Assembly: GCA_018398765.1 (NCBI GenBank)
Contig: JAHBMJ010001157.1
Span: 1 to 34,544 of the forward strand
Direction: 5' to 3'
From: Chromera velia
Taxonomy: Eukaryota > Sar > Chromeraceae
DNA length: 34,544 nucleotides
Position 1 is the stretch's first letter. Every line of letters begins with the position of its first letter. The position numbers and the translations under genes are program-made. Below, piece by piece: positions 1 through 10,138 of this stretch. The notes below the pieces were generated by a model. That model saw only the letters and a program-made list of their open reading frames with translations, made no database searches and was not told the origin of the DNA.

Positions 1-3000
1 AGGGCAGGAAAAAAGTGAGACAAAAGAAAAAGGCCAAATGGTTTGATAATGAATGCAAAGAAGCAGCGACACTTTGGAGGGAAGCAAAGAAGGCGTTGAA
101 CAAACTTGTGCAATCATGTGAGAATGAGGGGAGAAGTGGGAGCAGCAGAGCGAACGTGGTTGCCTTAAGACAGACAGTTGAGAGGCAGGCCCGCAGATGT
201 CAGCGATTGCACAACAGGAAAAGAAAGGCGTATGAAAAGCTCTGTGTAGAAAAGGTTGCACTCGAGTTGTCCTCTAACCCTTCAAAGGTCTGGTTATTGA
301 GAAGAAAGCTGCAAAGAAGCAATAGAGAGAAAGCCCCTCCTGGTTCCCAGCCTTCAGTAAAGGACTTTTCCTGTCATTGGGCTTCTATCTTCGCTGACTC
401 TCCCTCTGGCAGGGAATCTGCACAAGAAAGTGCTCCCCCTTTCCCTCCTTCACAGCCAGCCCCACCCGTTTTTAACTCTTCTTTGCACCCTGGCGTTTTT
501 TTGTAACTGCATACCCATTCTCATCAGGTTCCCTCTGGCATTCACTCTCCCCCTTTGCCCCCACTAATCCCTCCGTCTCGCCCTTATTTTTGTATAGAAG
601 AAATAAGGAAAGTCCTCCGGTCCACAAAGGAAGAAAAGGCTGCAGGGTTGTCCGGACTTGCCCCCAACCACCTCTCCCTCTGCTTTCAACATTCGTCTCT
701 TTCTCGTGCTTTGTTATTTATCCATTTGAACTTAATTCACTTGACATCCGCTTGGCGAGATAAATGGAATGTAATTAAAATCTGTCCGGTTCCAAAGGGG
801 CCTCCTTCCCCCGACCCTGGTGAATGGCGTCCGATTCATGTTGTCTCACTCTTATCAAAACTCTTTTCTTCACTCCTCTCTGCCCGTCTTACATCGCAAG
901 TGAAGATTGACTATAGGCAGTTGGGTTTTCAGTAAGGGGTAGGAACAAGAGAAGCCATTGGGGCACTTACTGCGCTGATGCAAAAGGCAAAGAAACGAAA
1001 GAAGCCCTTGTTAGCATGCTTTGTAAACTTCAGCAAAGCCTTTGACTCCCTGCCCAGGGATGTTTTGTTTGAAGTTTTGCTGAAGCAGGGAGTGAGTGCA
1101 GTTGAATCAGATGTCAAAATAATTCGGGCAATGTATACAAATATGTATGGAAGCATCACTGGCAGCCCTTTTATGTTCAAGGAAGAGAAAGGGGTGAAAC
1201 AAGGGGATCCTCTCTCCCCCCTTCTCTTCTTAATTTTCATCAATGATCTGCATGAAAGAGTGAAGGCTTCCGGTCGTACAGAGGTTCTGCTCGGTAGGGT
1301 TGAGTGCGATAGCCTTGGTTATGCCGATGACCTTGTCCTCATTGCTGAGAGCGTATATGACTTGTAGGTCAGCTTGAATGAATTGAATTCTTTTTGTGAA
1401 GAGAGGGGGCTCACTGTTAATTTAAAAAAGACGAAAATCATGCGTCTGTCCGACTCTTACCCTACAATTGAAGGCAGGCTTATGTTTAGGGGAAAAGAAG
1501 TCGAGAGAGTGGGGTCGTATAAGTATCTGGGTGTTCTTTTGTTCGAAGGGGGAGACTTAAGGGAGGTAATAGAAGAAAGGCTTAGCATAGCGAGTAGACG
1601 GATAGGTCATGCAAAGAGCATAGCACTCTCTTTAGGTCGCCTGCCCCCCACAGCAAAAATTTTATGTTTATGCGCTTTCTGGTTGCCTGTTGCTCTATAC
1701 GCGTTTGACTGTCTGCCTGTCTGCAAGTCAGACATAGATGCATTAGATGTCCTTCAATTGCGCTTTGTCCGTTGGGCTTTGAATCTGTCTCTCTCCTCTT
1801 TCCGTGTACCTACTCTGTGTGCTGTCGGTCTACTTCTTGCACGTGTGCATATGTCGATGAGACTTACTGGGTATTTGACTAACTTAAAACATATTGACCT
1901 CAAGATGCCCGCGGGTGCCTGGTCGGCTTTAATGAATGGTGATTATCCTTCCTCTATGATGCACGCACAAAAATTGATTGGGTCACCGGATTGGAAGAAT
2001 TTGTGACTGTCAATCTAACCATCAGAAGAAGAAAGAAAGCCACCAAGGTTGGCTGTCTCCTTCTCTTAAGAGCAGTGATCAACCGGGAAGTTGATAAATG
2101 GATTGATGGTTGTCTAGAAAGGGCCGCTTCACGGGGGGCGGTTTTGCAGTTTGGCAGAGGCGTCAGACCGAATGTGTTCCAAACGTCTTATCCTACTGCC
2201 CAACGTTCGTCTCTCCTCTTCCTTTCCTCTACTTTTCCTTCATCCCCTTCGTCCCCCCATTTCGTTTCCCTCCCTTGCACTGCGATCTGGTCCTCAGGCC
2301 CTTTTTTAGCCTTGCTGTATATGTTGCTTGGTGGTCGCCCCCATGCACCGTACAGAGGGCTGGAAGACGCGGTTTGCCCTGCATGCAGGGGCAAAGTAGA
2401 CGATCTACTGCACCGACTGACTGAATGCACAGAAACAAGAGCAGATCGAGAGGCTCTGAATGCAATTGTAACCGAAATTGAAGCTAAATTAGACAGAGCC
2501 CAAGAAAGAGACAGAAAGTGGTTGCTATTGACAGACTCTACCCCTCTAAAACACGCTACGCAAAGCGAATTGTTGGCACGAATGAAGGTCACCCTGGCAC
2601 TCAAACACTCACCCATACCGGCCCTGCGACTCTTGCGAAACATCTGTCTGCGCCCTCCATCGTAAGGCCTGCGATTCGATGCATGTGATGGTTACTTACC
2701 TCTCTTCCCGTCTCACCTTTTGAATGTTCTTTTTCCATCTCCCATGTACATCTCCCGTCCCTTCTCTCCACCGGTCTTCCTGTCTGCCTCTACTGCCTGA
2801 GAGTCTCTATTGCAGTTGTCACACTCCTTCCACAGAAGGGAGACGACATCAGCGATTTAGAAAGCATCTTCTAGATGCAGGGTGTTTAGAGTTGCAAGAA
2901 TGAAGCCCCCTCCCGTTGTATGATGCAGGTCTGGCAAAGGGGCAATAAAGCATTGTCCTAGACTCATGCACTGCATGATGGCCTATAGACCGATTAATAA

Positions 3001-3030
3001 TAATGACGTATCATGATGATGATGATACGT
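1..3030 (+). mobile_element. Non-LTR retrotransposon (LINE), 3' part, decayed
   Basis: The element is cut by the window start, so its 5' end and any endonuclease domain are not seen. It holds a reverse transcriptase reading frame (15-2665), then a pyrimidine-rich 3' untranslated region with an AATAAA signal near 2943, and ends close to a short run of GAT triplets at about 3012-3026. LINEs copy themselves by target-primed reverse transcription and often end in a simple repeat, so I place the 3' end near 3030; no target duplication could be confirmed because the 5' end is missing. The second LINE fragment near 31190-31680 has the same C-terminal layout and also ends in a trinucleotide run. Confidence 0.88.
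15..2665 (+). pseudogene. LINE reverse transcriptase ORF, interrupted
   Basis: The first part (15-506) is a basic linker of the kind found between endonuclease and RT, with a WFDNECKEA motif like the WWDEEC motif of LINEs. The RT follows: motif A reads FVNFSKAFDS (from about 1020), motif B GVKQGDPLSPLLF (about 1192-1230), and motif C YADD at 1320-1331. A Cys/His finger typical of LINE C-termini, CPAC with a later HRLTEC, lies at about 2374-2428. The first Asp of motif A, normally catalytic, is Asn here (codon 1026-1028). One frame runs from 15 to 2006 with stops at 504 (TAA), 933 (TAA) and 1365 (TAG); coding then moves to another frame near 1991-2006 and ends at 2665. The copy cannot make an active enzyme. 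Family assignment is secure; the clade is not resolved. Confidence 0.9.
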
Positions 3031-3538
3031 AAAATAGAAGATGCCACTAGACTCGAGTGACTAGAAATGCCAGTGTTAATTTTAAATTAGAATTTGAGAA
3101 ATTGATTTCCTAATTAGAAATCACATACGTTTTAAATTGAGAAATCAATTAGAGCATCATCCTAGGTATTATCTATAAAATATCATCATTATCATCATCT
3201 TGCAGCGTGACCTAGAGGCTAGAGCGTGACACTCGTCCTATTTTTAGACTTTTATACTAGCGTTCGCCATTTGCCATTGGTGGTAACATACGAGGCAGTT
3301 CGGCTAGCAGTTCGGTCACGGTTTCTAGAACAGCATTCAATTCAATTATTTTTAATTCTACACATAATTCCATGAATTAGTATATGGATGCTTGCAGTTT
3401 TCTTCCAAACTCTGTCACCTCAGGTGCAGCAAGCTTCTGCATGACCCGGCATGAGAAATGATTTCGGTAATCTTTATTGAAAACTAGATTGAAAATCTGC
3501 TTTCAAATATTATGAGTACTAGTAGTAGTAGTGATCTA
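3031..3538. other. AT-rich spacer with short triplet runs
   Basis: No gene is visible. The stretch is AT-rich, with repeated short motifs around 3067-3160 (variants of AATTAGAAATT and AGAAATCAATT) and a second ATC-rich patch at 3180-3202. Its right part must contain the 3' untranslated region of the minus-strand gene that ends at 3539, including a run of ACT/AGT triplets at about 3513-3540. Confidence 0.5.
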
Positions 3539-5275
3539 CTAGTAGCCAATGATCCAATCATCTGGTAACTTTGCCTTTGGAATTTCTACGGAGAAAACGC
3601 CTTTCTGCCCACGTATCCGAAAGCCCCCCTCCTTCAACCATGCCACACGCCGAATTTGTGTAGCATACTTCCCCATATCCTCTCCAAATGCAATCACTGC
3701 CTCAACGACTTCCTTCTCTGACCTCTTTTCGACTGATTCCACCAACACCGTCTCTCCGACCTCCACAATTGCAACCACCGCCCCGCGAGTGAAGTTCAAC
3801 TTGCCAACTGACTGATTGGAATCCGGTGACTCCCCCGGAGCAGGGAACTCTGTCAGTCTCTGGACTTCCTTATCGCTGTACCCCCTGCTCTGAAGAATCT
3901 TTCGGTGTTTTCCTCCGTCTGGAAATGTCTTGTGGCCGACGTGAAGAAGCATATGCGTCCCGGGACGCACGCTCTCGAACATGGGCCAATTTCGGGTCTC
4001 GACTGTCTTGCAACCATGGGCAAGGAGGGATGCAAATGGCTGATTCATAGAAAAGCACGGCAGTGTGACTGTCTGCCCAAGTGCTTTCTGCACCCCATTT
4101 CCGGTTGAGGGAATTGACTGAGTCTCAGATATTCCTGTTGAAGAACGTCTCACCAAACCACACCGCTCCCTCCCGTCTCTTCCCTTCTCAAGAGAGACAA
4201 CCACTGTCTCCCCAACACGCAGTGTGCTGAGGTCTCCACTGCCCTCTTCCAGCGCGCTCACATGAAAAAAGACATTCCGGCTCTCCGATGGAGCTGAATC
4301 TGCCTCCCCGATGATCTCCACGAACCCAAACCCCTTCTCCGGAAACATCTTGACAATTTGCACTCTGGCCGCTGACTGTTTGTCTTTCTTCACCTTGGGA
4401 GGGCGCAAAACAACTCCCATCCGATTTTCCCTTCCAGGCTCTGCCCTCCTCTCCACAAAGCTTTTGACTCCCCTTCGCCACTCCCTCTGTGTGAGGCCTT
4501 TCGGACAGTATACAGACATCACTCCCAGACCGCTGACAGGAACACAGTTCCCGTACTTTCCCCCGTCTGCATCGTCAAAGAAGAGCATATCCCTGAACTC
4601 AATTCCGGTAGCCTCTCTCAAATTCTGCAGGTGCCTAACCTTGTTTGTGGGGAAAATCTCCTTTTGTACAGCCAGACTGTCAAGAGAGACTCTCCCACCC
4701 TCTTTCTGTGACGGGTCCAAGCGGCTCACGATACCCTTCCCCTCTCTGACAGGCACAGAAAAGCTCCTCATGAGCTTGTGTGCCCATCTCCCTTTGTTGG
4801 TCCTGGAAGCAACAGCCAGCTCCGTCTCTGCCCATCTCTCACAGTTTACAAGTTCAAAAAGGGCTTGCGACGCACCTGAGAGCAGCCACACATCTCTCCC
4901 CGCCATGGGGCCAGGACCCGAAGCGTCTCTGTACCCCGGAAGCGACCGAAGGGTGTAGAGCTCCGGTGTCCACAGAGTGTTGTCAAGATCAAACACGATC
5001 AACTTGGGAAGTGGGGCTGCATCCCCAGGAGACGGAAGGAAGGAGACGGCAAAGTCTTCGGGGGATGTACTAAAGGTGTCCAAGTCTTCAGCGGGCCGAG
5101 GTTGCAGAATTCCCCCCGCCATGTAGACGGAAGTATGACGGCCCTCCGATCGTGCTTCTCTCCCATGCCGTCTCTTGGCTGCAGTGAGGGAGCTCGATCC
5201 ATGTTGGAAGGCAGTGGACGGAAGCACCGCGAGAAGCACGGCGAGTGTCGTGCAGGAGACGGCAAAGTTTTGCAT
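3539..5275 (-). CDS. Plastid-targeted MDP-1 phosphatase / cold-shock / ASCH fusion protein
   Basis: This is an intronless 578-aa protein with a clean ATG start, ending in two tandem TAG stops. Residues 1-23 form a signal peptide (hydrophobic LAVLLAVLPS, then TAF), and residues 24-55 are Arg/Lys/Ser-rich; together they look like a bipartite leader for a secondary plastid. Residues about 90-265 resemble the magnesium-dependent phosphatase MDP-1 group of HAD hydrolases: FDLDNTLW with D96 and D98 (nucleophile and acid/base), AVASRTN at 154-160 (motif II) and LFFDD with D234/D235 (motif IV). Residues about 302-375 are a cold-shock domain with RNP1-like KGFGFV (314-319) and RNP2-like VFFHVS (335-340). 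Residues about 404-575 match an ASCH domain: SMNQPFASLL (409-418) and KTVETRNWP (423-431). MDP-1 enzymes act on protein tyrosine phosphate and glycated sugars; cold-shock and ASCH domains bind RNA. A role in plastid RNA or damage handling is inference. The domains are clear; the exact substrate is unknown. Confidence 0.9.
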   Translation of the reverse strand: MQNFAVSCTTLAVLLAVLPSTAFQHGSSSLTAAKRRHGREARSEGRHTSVYMAGGILQPRPAEDLDTFSTSPEDFAVSFLPSPGDAAPLPKLIVFDLDNTLWTPELYTLRSLPGYRDASGPGPMAGRDVWLLSGASQALFELVNCERWAETELAVASRTNKGRWAHKLMRSFSVPVREGKGIVSRLDPSQKEGGRVSLDSLAVQKEIFPTNKVRHLQNLREATGIEFRDMLFFDDADGGKYGNCVPVSGLGVMSVYCPKGLTQREWRRGVKSFVERRAEPGRENRMGVVLRPPKVKKDKQSAARVQIVKMFPEKGFGFVEIIGEADSAPSESRNVFFHVSALEEGSGDLSTLRVGETVVVSLEKGRDGRERCGLVRRSSTGISETQSIPSTGNGVQKALGQTVTLPCFSMNQPFASLLAHGCKTVETRNWPMFESVRPGTHMLLHVGHKTFPDGGKHRKILQSRGYSDKEVQRLTEFPAPGESPDSNQSVGKLNFTRGAVVAIVEVGETVLVESVEKRSEKEVVEAVIAFGEDMGKYATQIRRVAWLKEGGFRIRGQKGVFSVEIPKAKLPDDWIIGY

Positions 5276-5606
5276 CAGTGGGCAGACAGCCCTGGAGGCG
5301 GGGAGTCGAAGGAAATAAAATCGAGTTTACCCGATGAGTCCCATGCTAAATTTATTCAGCCGAGGGTTTTACACACACTGACTGACAGCCAGAAAGCTAT
5401 ACAGAAAGGATCAGTTCTCCTTCAAGGAGACGGACAACTCCAGGAGGGAGACGGCCGTGCTGTCACCCGAACCGAAGCTTCGATAAGCCATGCATCGAGC
5501 TCCGAATCGTCCACGTAGATGCCTTCTTATCCATGCGCACTCTCACTACGTCTTGTAGGGCACCACAGGAAATTCCGGACAGCATCGATATACTAAGGAG
5601 AGTGTG
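5276..5606. other. Upstream region of the MDP-CSD-ASCH gene
   Basis: No reading frame here looks coding. The stretch should hold the promoter and 5' untranslated region of the minus-strand gene starting at 5275. The word GAGACGG or GGAGACGG occurs twice (near 5425 and 5447), as it does in and around the gene itself. Confidence 0.4.
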
Positions 5607-6005
5607 ATGGGAGTTCGCGCGAAGCCCAGACAGAATCGTTCATCGGAGCGAGAACGCAGGTTCAGCTGGAACCAACGGCGCACGCGCGCACGTGCCGCAC
5701 TCGGGGCGGTGCCCGGGAGACGCGGAACGTTTGGCGAGGCCTTGCGTCACGCACGAAGGCTAAAACGAGAAGCGTCGGGCACGAATGAAAAAACCCGAGA
5801 CGGGAGACGGCTTAACGTTCATCTGCGTGTAAAGAAGGCGTCTGAGAAGAGAAAGAGCAGATAGTAAAGCAAGAGACGGTCATACGAGACGGCAAGAAAG
5901 TGCATGACGAAAAACCCTTTTTTATTTTCTCTGAAAAACCGGAAATGTGCAGGCTAGTGGAAGTGATATACGTGAGGGCTTTCGTTTCCGGGAACTGCAC
6001 CGACG
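5607..6005 (+). repeat. 399-bp dispersed repeat, copy 1
   Basis: This matches 17758-18156 over exactly 399 bp with no gaps and about 92% identity (about 32 differences by eye, all but one transitions). Both copies start at the same ATGGGAGTTCGCG and end at the same ACCGACG, so these look like true ends. In this copy a basic 85-codon frame starting at the first ATG is open; in copy 2 the same frame is interrupted. A second conserved stretch near the 3' end can encode DEKPFFIFSEKPEMC in both copies. I do not recognise either peptide. It begins about 330 bp upstream of the start codon of the phosphatase-fusion gene. Confidence 0.8.
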
Positions 6006-6155
6006 AGGTTTGCAGGGCCCCACCACTAAGTTTGCATAAGCGAGCCACGTACGCGCGTGACGGATCCAGACAAAGGTCAGTGCGCGGGGGCTGAGAGTGA
6101 GACGCATAACCGTCGGCGCGTTTTGTGCGATGGTAGAGGTAACTCAAGCAGTTAG
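6006..6155. other. Spacer between the 399-bp repeat and the TIR transposon
   Basis: Short GC-rich spacer with no gene. Its last eight bases (6148-6155, GCAGTTAG) are the left half of the probable target site duplication of the transposon that follows. Confidence 0.4.
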
Positions 6156-6179
6156 TACCTCCCTGAACCTAATGTCCAC
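6156..6179. repeat. Left terminal inverted repeat of the 2.6-kb transposon
   Basis: 24 bp, matching the reverse complement of 8731-8754 with one mismatch. A run of ten A residues follows at once on the inside. Confidence 0.8.
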
Positions 6180-6392
6180 TTAAAAAAAAAATATCAAGAT
6201 CGTCCGCGCCTGCGGCGCGGCCAATCAAGTCTATCCAAATTTGCGGCCTAGCAAACCTCATTCAAAGAATATAAAAAAAAAATTAAAAAATAATAACGTA
6301 TAAATAAATTGATATATTGCCTTTAAAATACTATTTATGCCTAGGTTTTGTACATTTCATCATGTATAATCATACAATATCAATATTACATC

Positions 6393-8226
6393 CTAGATTA
6401 CATCATACATAGCTCGGTGCCGGTATATGGTCATATATAACATCTCTATGCATTCATCTTCTGAATCAGAATCAGCAAGATTGCTCAACCTGCAGATTTT
6501 ACGGGCTTGCACCTGCGTTTGGCGAGCTCGCACTCTGAGACTACGCGCTTGACAAAGAGCAAGCCTCTTTTGTTGCTCTTGTCTCTCTGCTTCTCTCTGC
6601 TGGGCCTCACTCTGTTCCTCTCCAGCTGCTGCCAGAAAATTCGAAGACGAAGAAGCTTAGGCAGAGCCTGCAAGCGGAGAGGCAACTTGTTGTGATGAAA
6701 ACACAAGAAAGAGGGAAGGTGCGGAGACCGTTCACGAAAATCTGTATTCAAAATTTGTCTGCAGTGTCTCTCCTGAGCGGGGAGACCACTGCTGTCTCGC
6801 ATCTGCGTATAAGTCAAACACAATTGCCCTTCCCACTTCCTCAACAGGATTTTTTCCCTGAGTAAGGGCGAGAAAGCGGGCACGAAGCTCATTTCTGGCC
6901 CCCTGCTTGCTCAGTGAAGATAGGCCGTTCACTGAAATTGCTTTCTGTCTCTCTCGCCTTCTCTGCCTCACTGCGTTGAACTGCTGAGTGCATGCTACAA
7001 ATTGATCTCCCCATGAGACCATATGGGAGCGAAGTTTAAAATTGAAGAACAAAGATGCAGGCTTGAACGCCCCCCCTCCTACTTTCTGATTGAATTTTAC
7101 GATGCACCCTCCCCAAAACTTAACAGCATAACTAAAGTCTGACAGAGGGATGAGGTCCATGCAGTGCGCGACTCCGTGGTCGAGGAAGAACTTCCCGTCT
7201 CCATCTCTTCCAAGAGGAAGCAGATTTGCAAGCTGTTAATGAGGGGGCATTCTTTTAAAAAACAAAACGTCCGGGAGAACTGACTTTCTGTTTTTTCATT
7301 GGAGGGCCGTCGCCTTCCTCCTGCTCTTTTCCGACGGTTCCGTCTCCACCCTTCAAATTATCTTCATCTGGAGAATTCTCGTTATCGTTGTCACCCTCAG
7401 GACCCTCAACATCGATCAGACGCACCTGCAAGCAGGCTACAAAAAAGAGAGAGAGGAAACGAATAAAAAAAGCGTGTTTGAAAATCTGTCAGTCTTAGTG
7501 CGGTACTGGAAATTTGCTGACCTGAATAGTATCTGTGCAGAAGCGCTGGGAGACCGTAAGCTTCCCACAGTCAATCAACCATCCCCTTAGTTTCTCTATG
7601 TCCGTCTCCAAAAGAATCTCATCTGCAGAGGGAAACTCAATCGAGTTTCCAGGCTCCCCTCTCTGTTGAGTCCCTTCTGCCCTCGCTGTTTCTCGTTCCA
7701 TAGTCTTTTCCTCTTGCTTCTGCAGCAACGCATGACTCTCTTCCTTCGATACAGGCTCAAAAAAACCCATGATTGACTATGATTGCTTTAGCTGTGGTTT
7801 TGCAGGTCTGGGGTGTTGGGGTGCAGTTACAGCAGAAGAGGGAGCTTTCTCTGGAGGGCTGGCAACAGCAGAGGGGGAGGCGGAGGAAGGAGACGGCCCG
7901 GTGGCTGCCTTTGCCTTTGCAAAGACAGGGTTCTCACCTTTGGAAATAGGGGGGGCGTTGTTGTTTGTTGCGGCGGGGGCTTGTGAGGCCAGGACAAGGA
8001 ACTGTAGACAGCGTGCGACTGCCCTCGCTTGACTTCTGTCTGAAAGGCTGATGAGGGATCTATCGTTGGGATTCTCGGGATCGAAATCCCTCACTGACTC
8101 AGCATTCTTCACGCCAACTGCTTCTCTGAGCTTGGTGTACACCTCCTACCGCTTGTCGGTCTTTTCGAGGGGCTTTTCTAGAGCCTTGAACATGCTCTGC
8201 AAGAAGGCGGGGTCTTCCTTCGACAT
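6393..8226 (-). pseudogene. Unrecognised spliced gene carried by the TIR transposon, probably decayed
   Basis: A coding frame starts at ATG 8226 (MSKEDPAFLQS). Exon 1 (8226-7522) holds an Ala/Pro-rich low-complexity section. A GT-AG intron (7521-7426, 96 bp) leads in phase to exon 2 (7425-7285), which is acidic and then has a nuclear-localisation-like PPMKKQK. A second short intron (7284-7233, donor GTCAGT, acceptor AACAG) leads in phase to exon 3 (from 7232), containing HMVSWGDQF and RQRRRERQK and open to 6732. A likely last exon, about 6660-6393, is rich in Gln/Glu and then acidic (LADSDSEDEC), ending in TAG at 6393; the junction between exons 3 and 4 was not resolved. Exon 1 has two in-frame TAG codons (8146-8148 and 7777-7779), so this copy is probably inactive unless those are spliced out. 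I recognise no transposase motif. It could be the element's own transposase of an unknown type or a captured host gene. Confidence 0.5.
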
Positions 8227-8563
8227 GTTGAAGGAGTAACCCTGAGGGTGGAGTTGGGGGTCCGGGTGTCGCACGAGGAGTTTCCTGCCAGAAAGCCTTC
8301 TGCAACTCTCAGTTTCTCTTAGACTCCGGCAAAGCAAGATCAACCACCAACATTTTGTAGGCAATCCTTCTGATGCTGTGAATCCTTCTTCTGTTGGGTC
8401 ACGTTGGGTACTCTGAGAGGTAAGGTAATTAAACGAAAAGTCTGAAAGTCCATCAATCTCGTCGATTTTTTTATTCTTCAGAGTTTAGATACACTTGCAC
8501 TTCGGGAGACGGGTAAACATGCATGCAACTGCGATTCTTTAGCATGCAGCTGCGTGCTGCCTT

Positions 8564-8695
8564 TCAAGACATCGCCCGCACCTGCGGCGCGGCCGGTCAA
8601 GACACTGCCCGCGCCTGCGGCGCTGCCTTTCAAGACACCGCCCACGCCTGCGGCGCGGCCGGTCAAGACATTGCCCGCGCCTGCGGCGCGGGCGT
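8564..8695. repeat. 33-bp minisatellite, four units
   Basis: Four head-to-tail 33-bp units start at 8564, 8597, 8630 and 8663, each containing the near-palindrome GCGCCTGCGGCGC. The length is a multiple of three, so long repetitive frames arise on both strands, but these are by-products. There are no spacers, so this is not a CRISPR array. A single related unit lies at 6194-6224, near the other end of the same transposon. Confidence 0.85.
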
Positions 8696-8730
8696 TCAAG
8701 CCTATCTAAAAATACAGCCTCACCATTCAA

Positions 8731-8754
8731 GTAGACATTAGGTTCAGGGAGGTA
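8731..8754. repeat. Right terminal inverted repeat of the 2.6-kb transposon
   Basis: Inverted copy of 6156-6179 with one mismatch, followed directly by ACAGTTAG, the right half of the target duplication. Confidence 0.8.
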
Positions 8755-8798
8755 ACAGTTAGCTGCCTGAACTCAGCGTGTTCATAATGTGTGCTAAA

Positions 8799-9385
8799 GG
8801 GGGGCACTCTGGAAGGTTATGGTAGATTTTGAGTCCAAAAAGGCATAAAATATGAACAAAAACAGATTTTTATGAGCCAGTCCGGCAACCTGAAGCTCTG
8901 CTTAGTCAAGTTACGTCAAAATCTGATGTTTTGATCATCATGTTTTTGAAGTGTAGGCTATGTGGTTACTTTGGGTTACCCCCTTTTTATCTTTGTCACA
9001 CAAAGAGGTTACACGTTACCCGGTTACAAGCATTTTGACCTCAGTAACCGACCAAATTTTCAACTTTTAAAAATATTTAAAATGATGTTTAAAACATGTT
9101 TGAATGCTTCTTAAGGGAGGTTACTTCATTTTTTAGGGGGGTTAAAAAAGGTTACGGGTTACCCGGTTATGGGGGGTTTGGGGGCAAAGTGAGTGTAACA
9201 CATTATTTTTTACCATTTTTGAGCATAAGCTGAATTGTTTAACAATCTTGAAGCCAGTTTTGTAAGGAACCAAACGTAACTAATCGATTGGCACCACTTT
9301 TAACTGATGGTTACATGTCACACGCTATAAGGGGGGGGGTGTAGCGTCAGTAACCATAGTATAACCGGGTAAAGTGCCCCCCCCC
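8799..9385. repeat. Long inverted repeat, left arm (587 bp)
   Basis: This arm is the reverse complement of 11679-12252 at roughly 90% identity with a few short gaps. It begins GGGGGGCACT and ends AGTGCCCCCC, so each arm also has its own short inverted ends, as a MITE would. The interior is full of GGTTAC and GGTTACCC words and has no gene. Two readings are possible: the two arms are the long TIRs of one 3.45-kb element, or they are two separate MITE copies in opposite orientation. Confidence 0.85.
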
Positions 9386-9462
9386 TAGAGTGTGTGATGC
9401 CTTCAGGTTGGACACAATATCTTTTTTAGAGGAAGCGCGACACGAAGACGCAACGAGAAGTT

Positions 9463-10138
9463 ATGGAAGCTCTGAAGGAGAACAACGGGCAGGTAAGCGC
9501 CACAGGTGCGGCCGGCGATGGTGAAGTCGCTCAGCCAGTGGTCGAAAGGGCTGAGACTAAGGGGGCGGCGGGCATGTCGGCCGAGGACAAACAGAAGGTT
9601 AAGGATGCAGCTGCCCTGCTGTTGGCCGACGCTCATGGTGAGTGAGTGAAGCGGGACAGTAGAGGGAAGGAAGGGAGGAAGAAAGATCTCAGCGACGCGA
9701 GGCAGACATAAGACGGCTGTTGTCAGGTTACAGCGGTTGCCAAAGAGGCCACAAAGGGTGTGTCAGCAAGCAGTAGCAGGACGCCAGTGGTGCAGTATAA
9801 ATCGAATTGTGAATGCCCCCTTGTATCTGTCTGCAGCTATGGAGCTCCTCGATGAAGAGACGAGGAAGAAGATGGCAGAGAGGTGGGGTAAGAAGAAGGA
9901 GGAAGAGAGGATGAAGGAAAAGAATGAAAGAGAGCGCCTCCGTTGTCAGAGCAAGAAGAGGGAGCAAGCAGAATTGGAGGCAAAGATCAAGACATTCCAA
10001 GCAGAGAGGCTTGAGGACTTGGAAGGAGATGCCACAGGGGGGGCCGCAGCAGCGGTAAGGGCCCCCAAACGTGTGAGAGCCATCACCATCGACTCGGGCA
10101 ATGAAGGAGACAACGAGGCCGATATGGTCGACGCATAA
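9463..10138 (+). CDS. Unrecognised three-exon coiled-coil protein between the inverted arms
   Basis: Exon 1 (9463-9637) starts at ATG with MEALKENNGQ. Intron 1 (9638-9733, GTGAGT to TTACAG) and intron 2 (9758-9836, GTGTGT to CTGCAG) are both phase 1 and join in frame. Exon 2 (9734-9757) encodes only VAKEATK plus split codons, and exon 3 (9837-10138) ends in TAA. The predicted product is about 166 aa: an acidic Ala-rich start, a strongly charged helix likely to form a coiled coil (ETRKKMAERWGKKKEEERMK), and an acidic tail (SGNEGDNEADMVDA). I know no family for it. It may be the cargo or coding gene of the inverted-arm element, or an upstream part of the DIRS element that begins after the right arm. 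The next frame (10212-10997) may belong to the same transcription unit. Confidence 0.5.

Larger units (their letters stand above)
6156..8754. mobile_element. DNA transposon with 24-bp TIRs and 8-bp target duplication
   Basis: The left end (6156-6179) begins TACCTCCCTGAACC and the right end (8731-8754) is its inverted copy with one mismatch over 24 bp. The flanks carry GCAGTTAG (6148-6155) and ACAGTTAG (8755-8762), an 8-bp target duplication with one transition. Eight-base duplications are usual for hAT and P-type elements, but these termini and the internal protein fit no superfamily I can name. The element carries one spliced minus-strand gene (8226 to about 6393) and, near the right end, four 33-bp tandem units; one related unit sits just inside the left end in direct orientation. 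A gap of non-coding AT-rich DNA follows the left TIR (6180-6390). Confidence 0.75.

Noticed and set aside
2188-2643. Minus-strand frame of 151 codons
   Set aside because: It is an antisense shadow of the LINE C-terminal coding region.
3826-4958. Plus-strand frames of up to 215 codons
   Set aside because: They are antisense shadows of the well-supported minus-strand phosphatase-fusion gene.
8564-8695. Possible CRISPR-like array
   Set aside because: Units are contiguous with no spacers, and the sequence is eukaryotic.
8523-8741. Repetitive open frames on both strands over the 33-bp minisatellite
   Set aside because: The unit length is divisible by three, so open frames arise automatically; composition is that of the repeat and there is no independent coding evidence.
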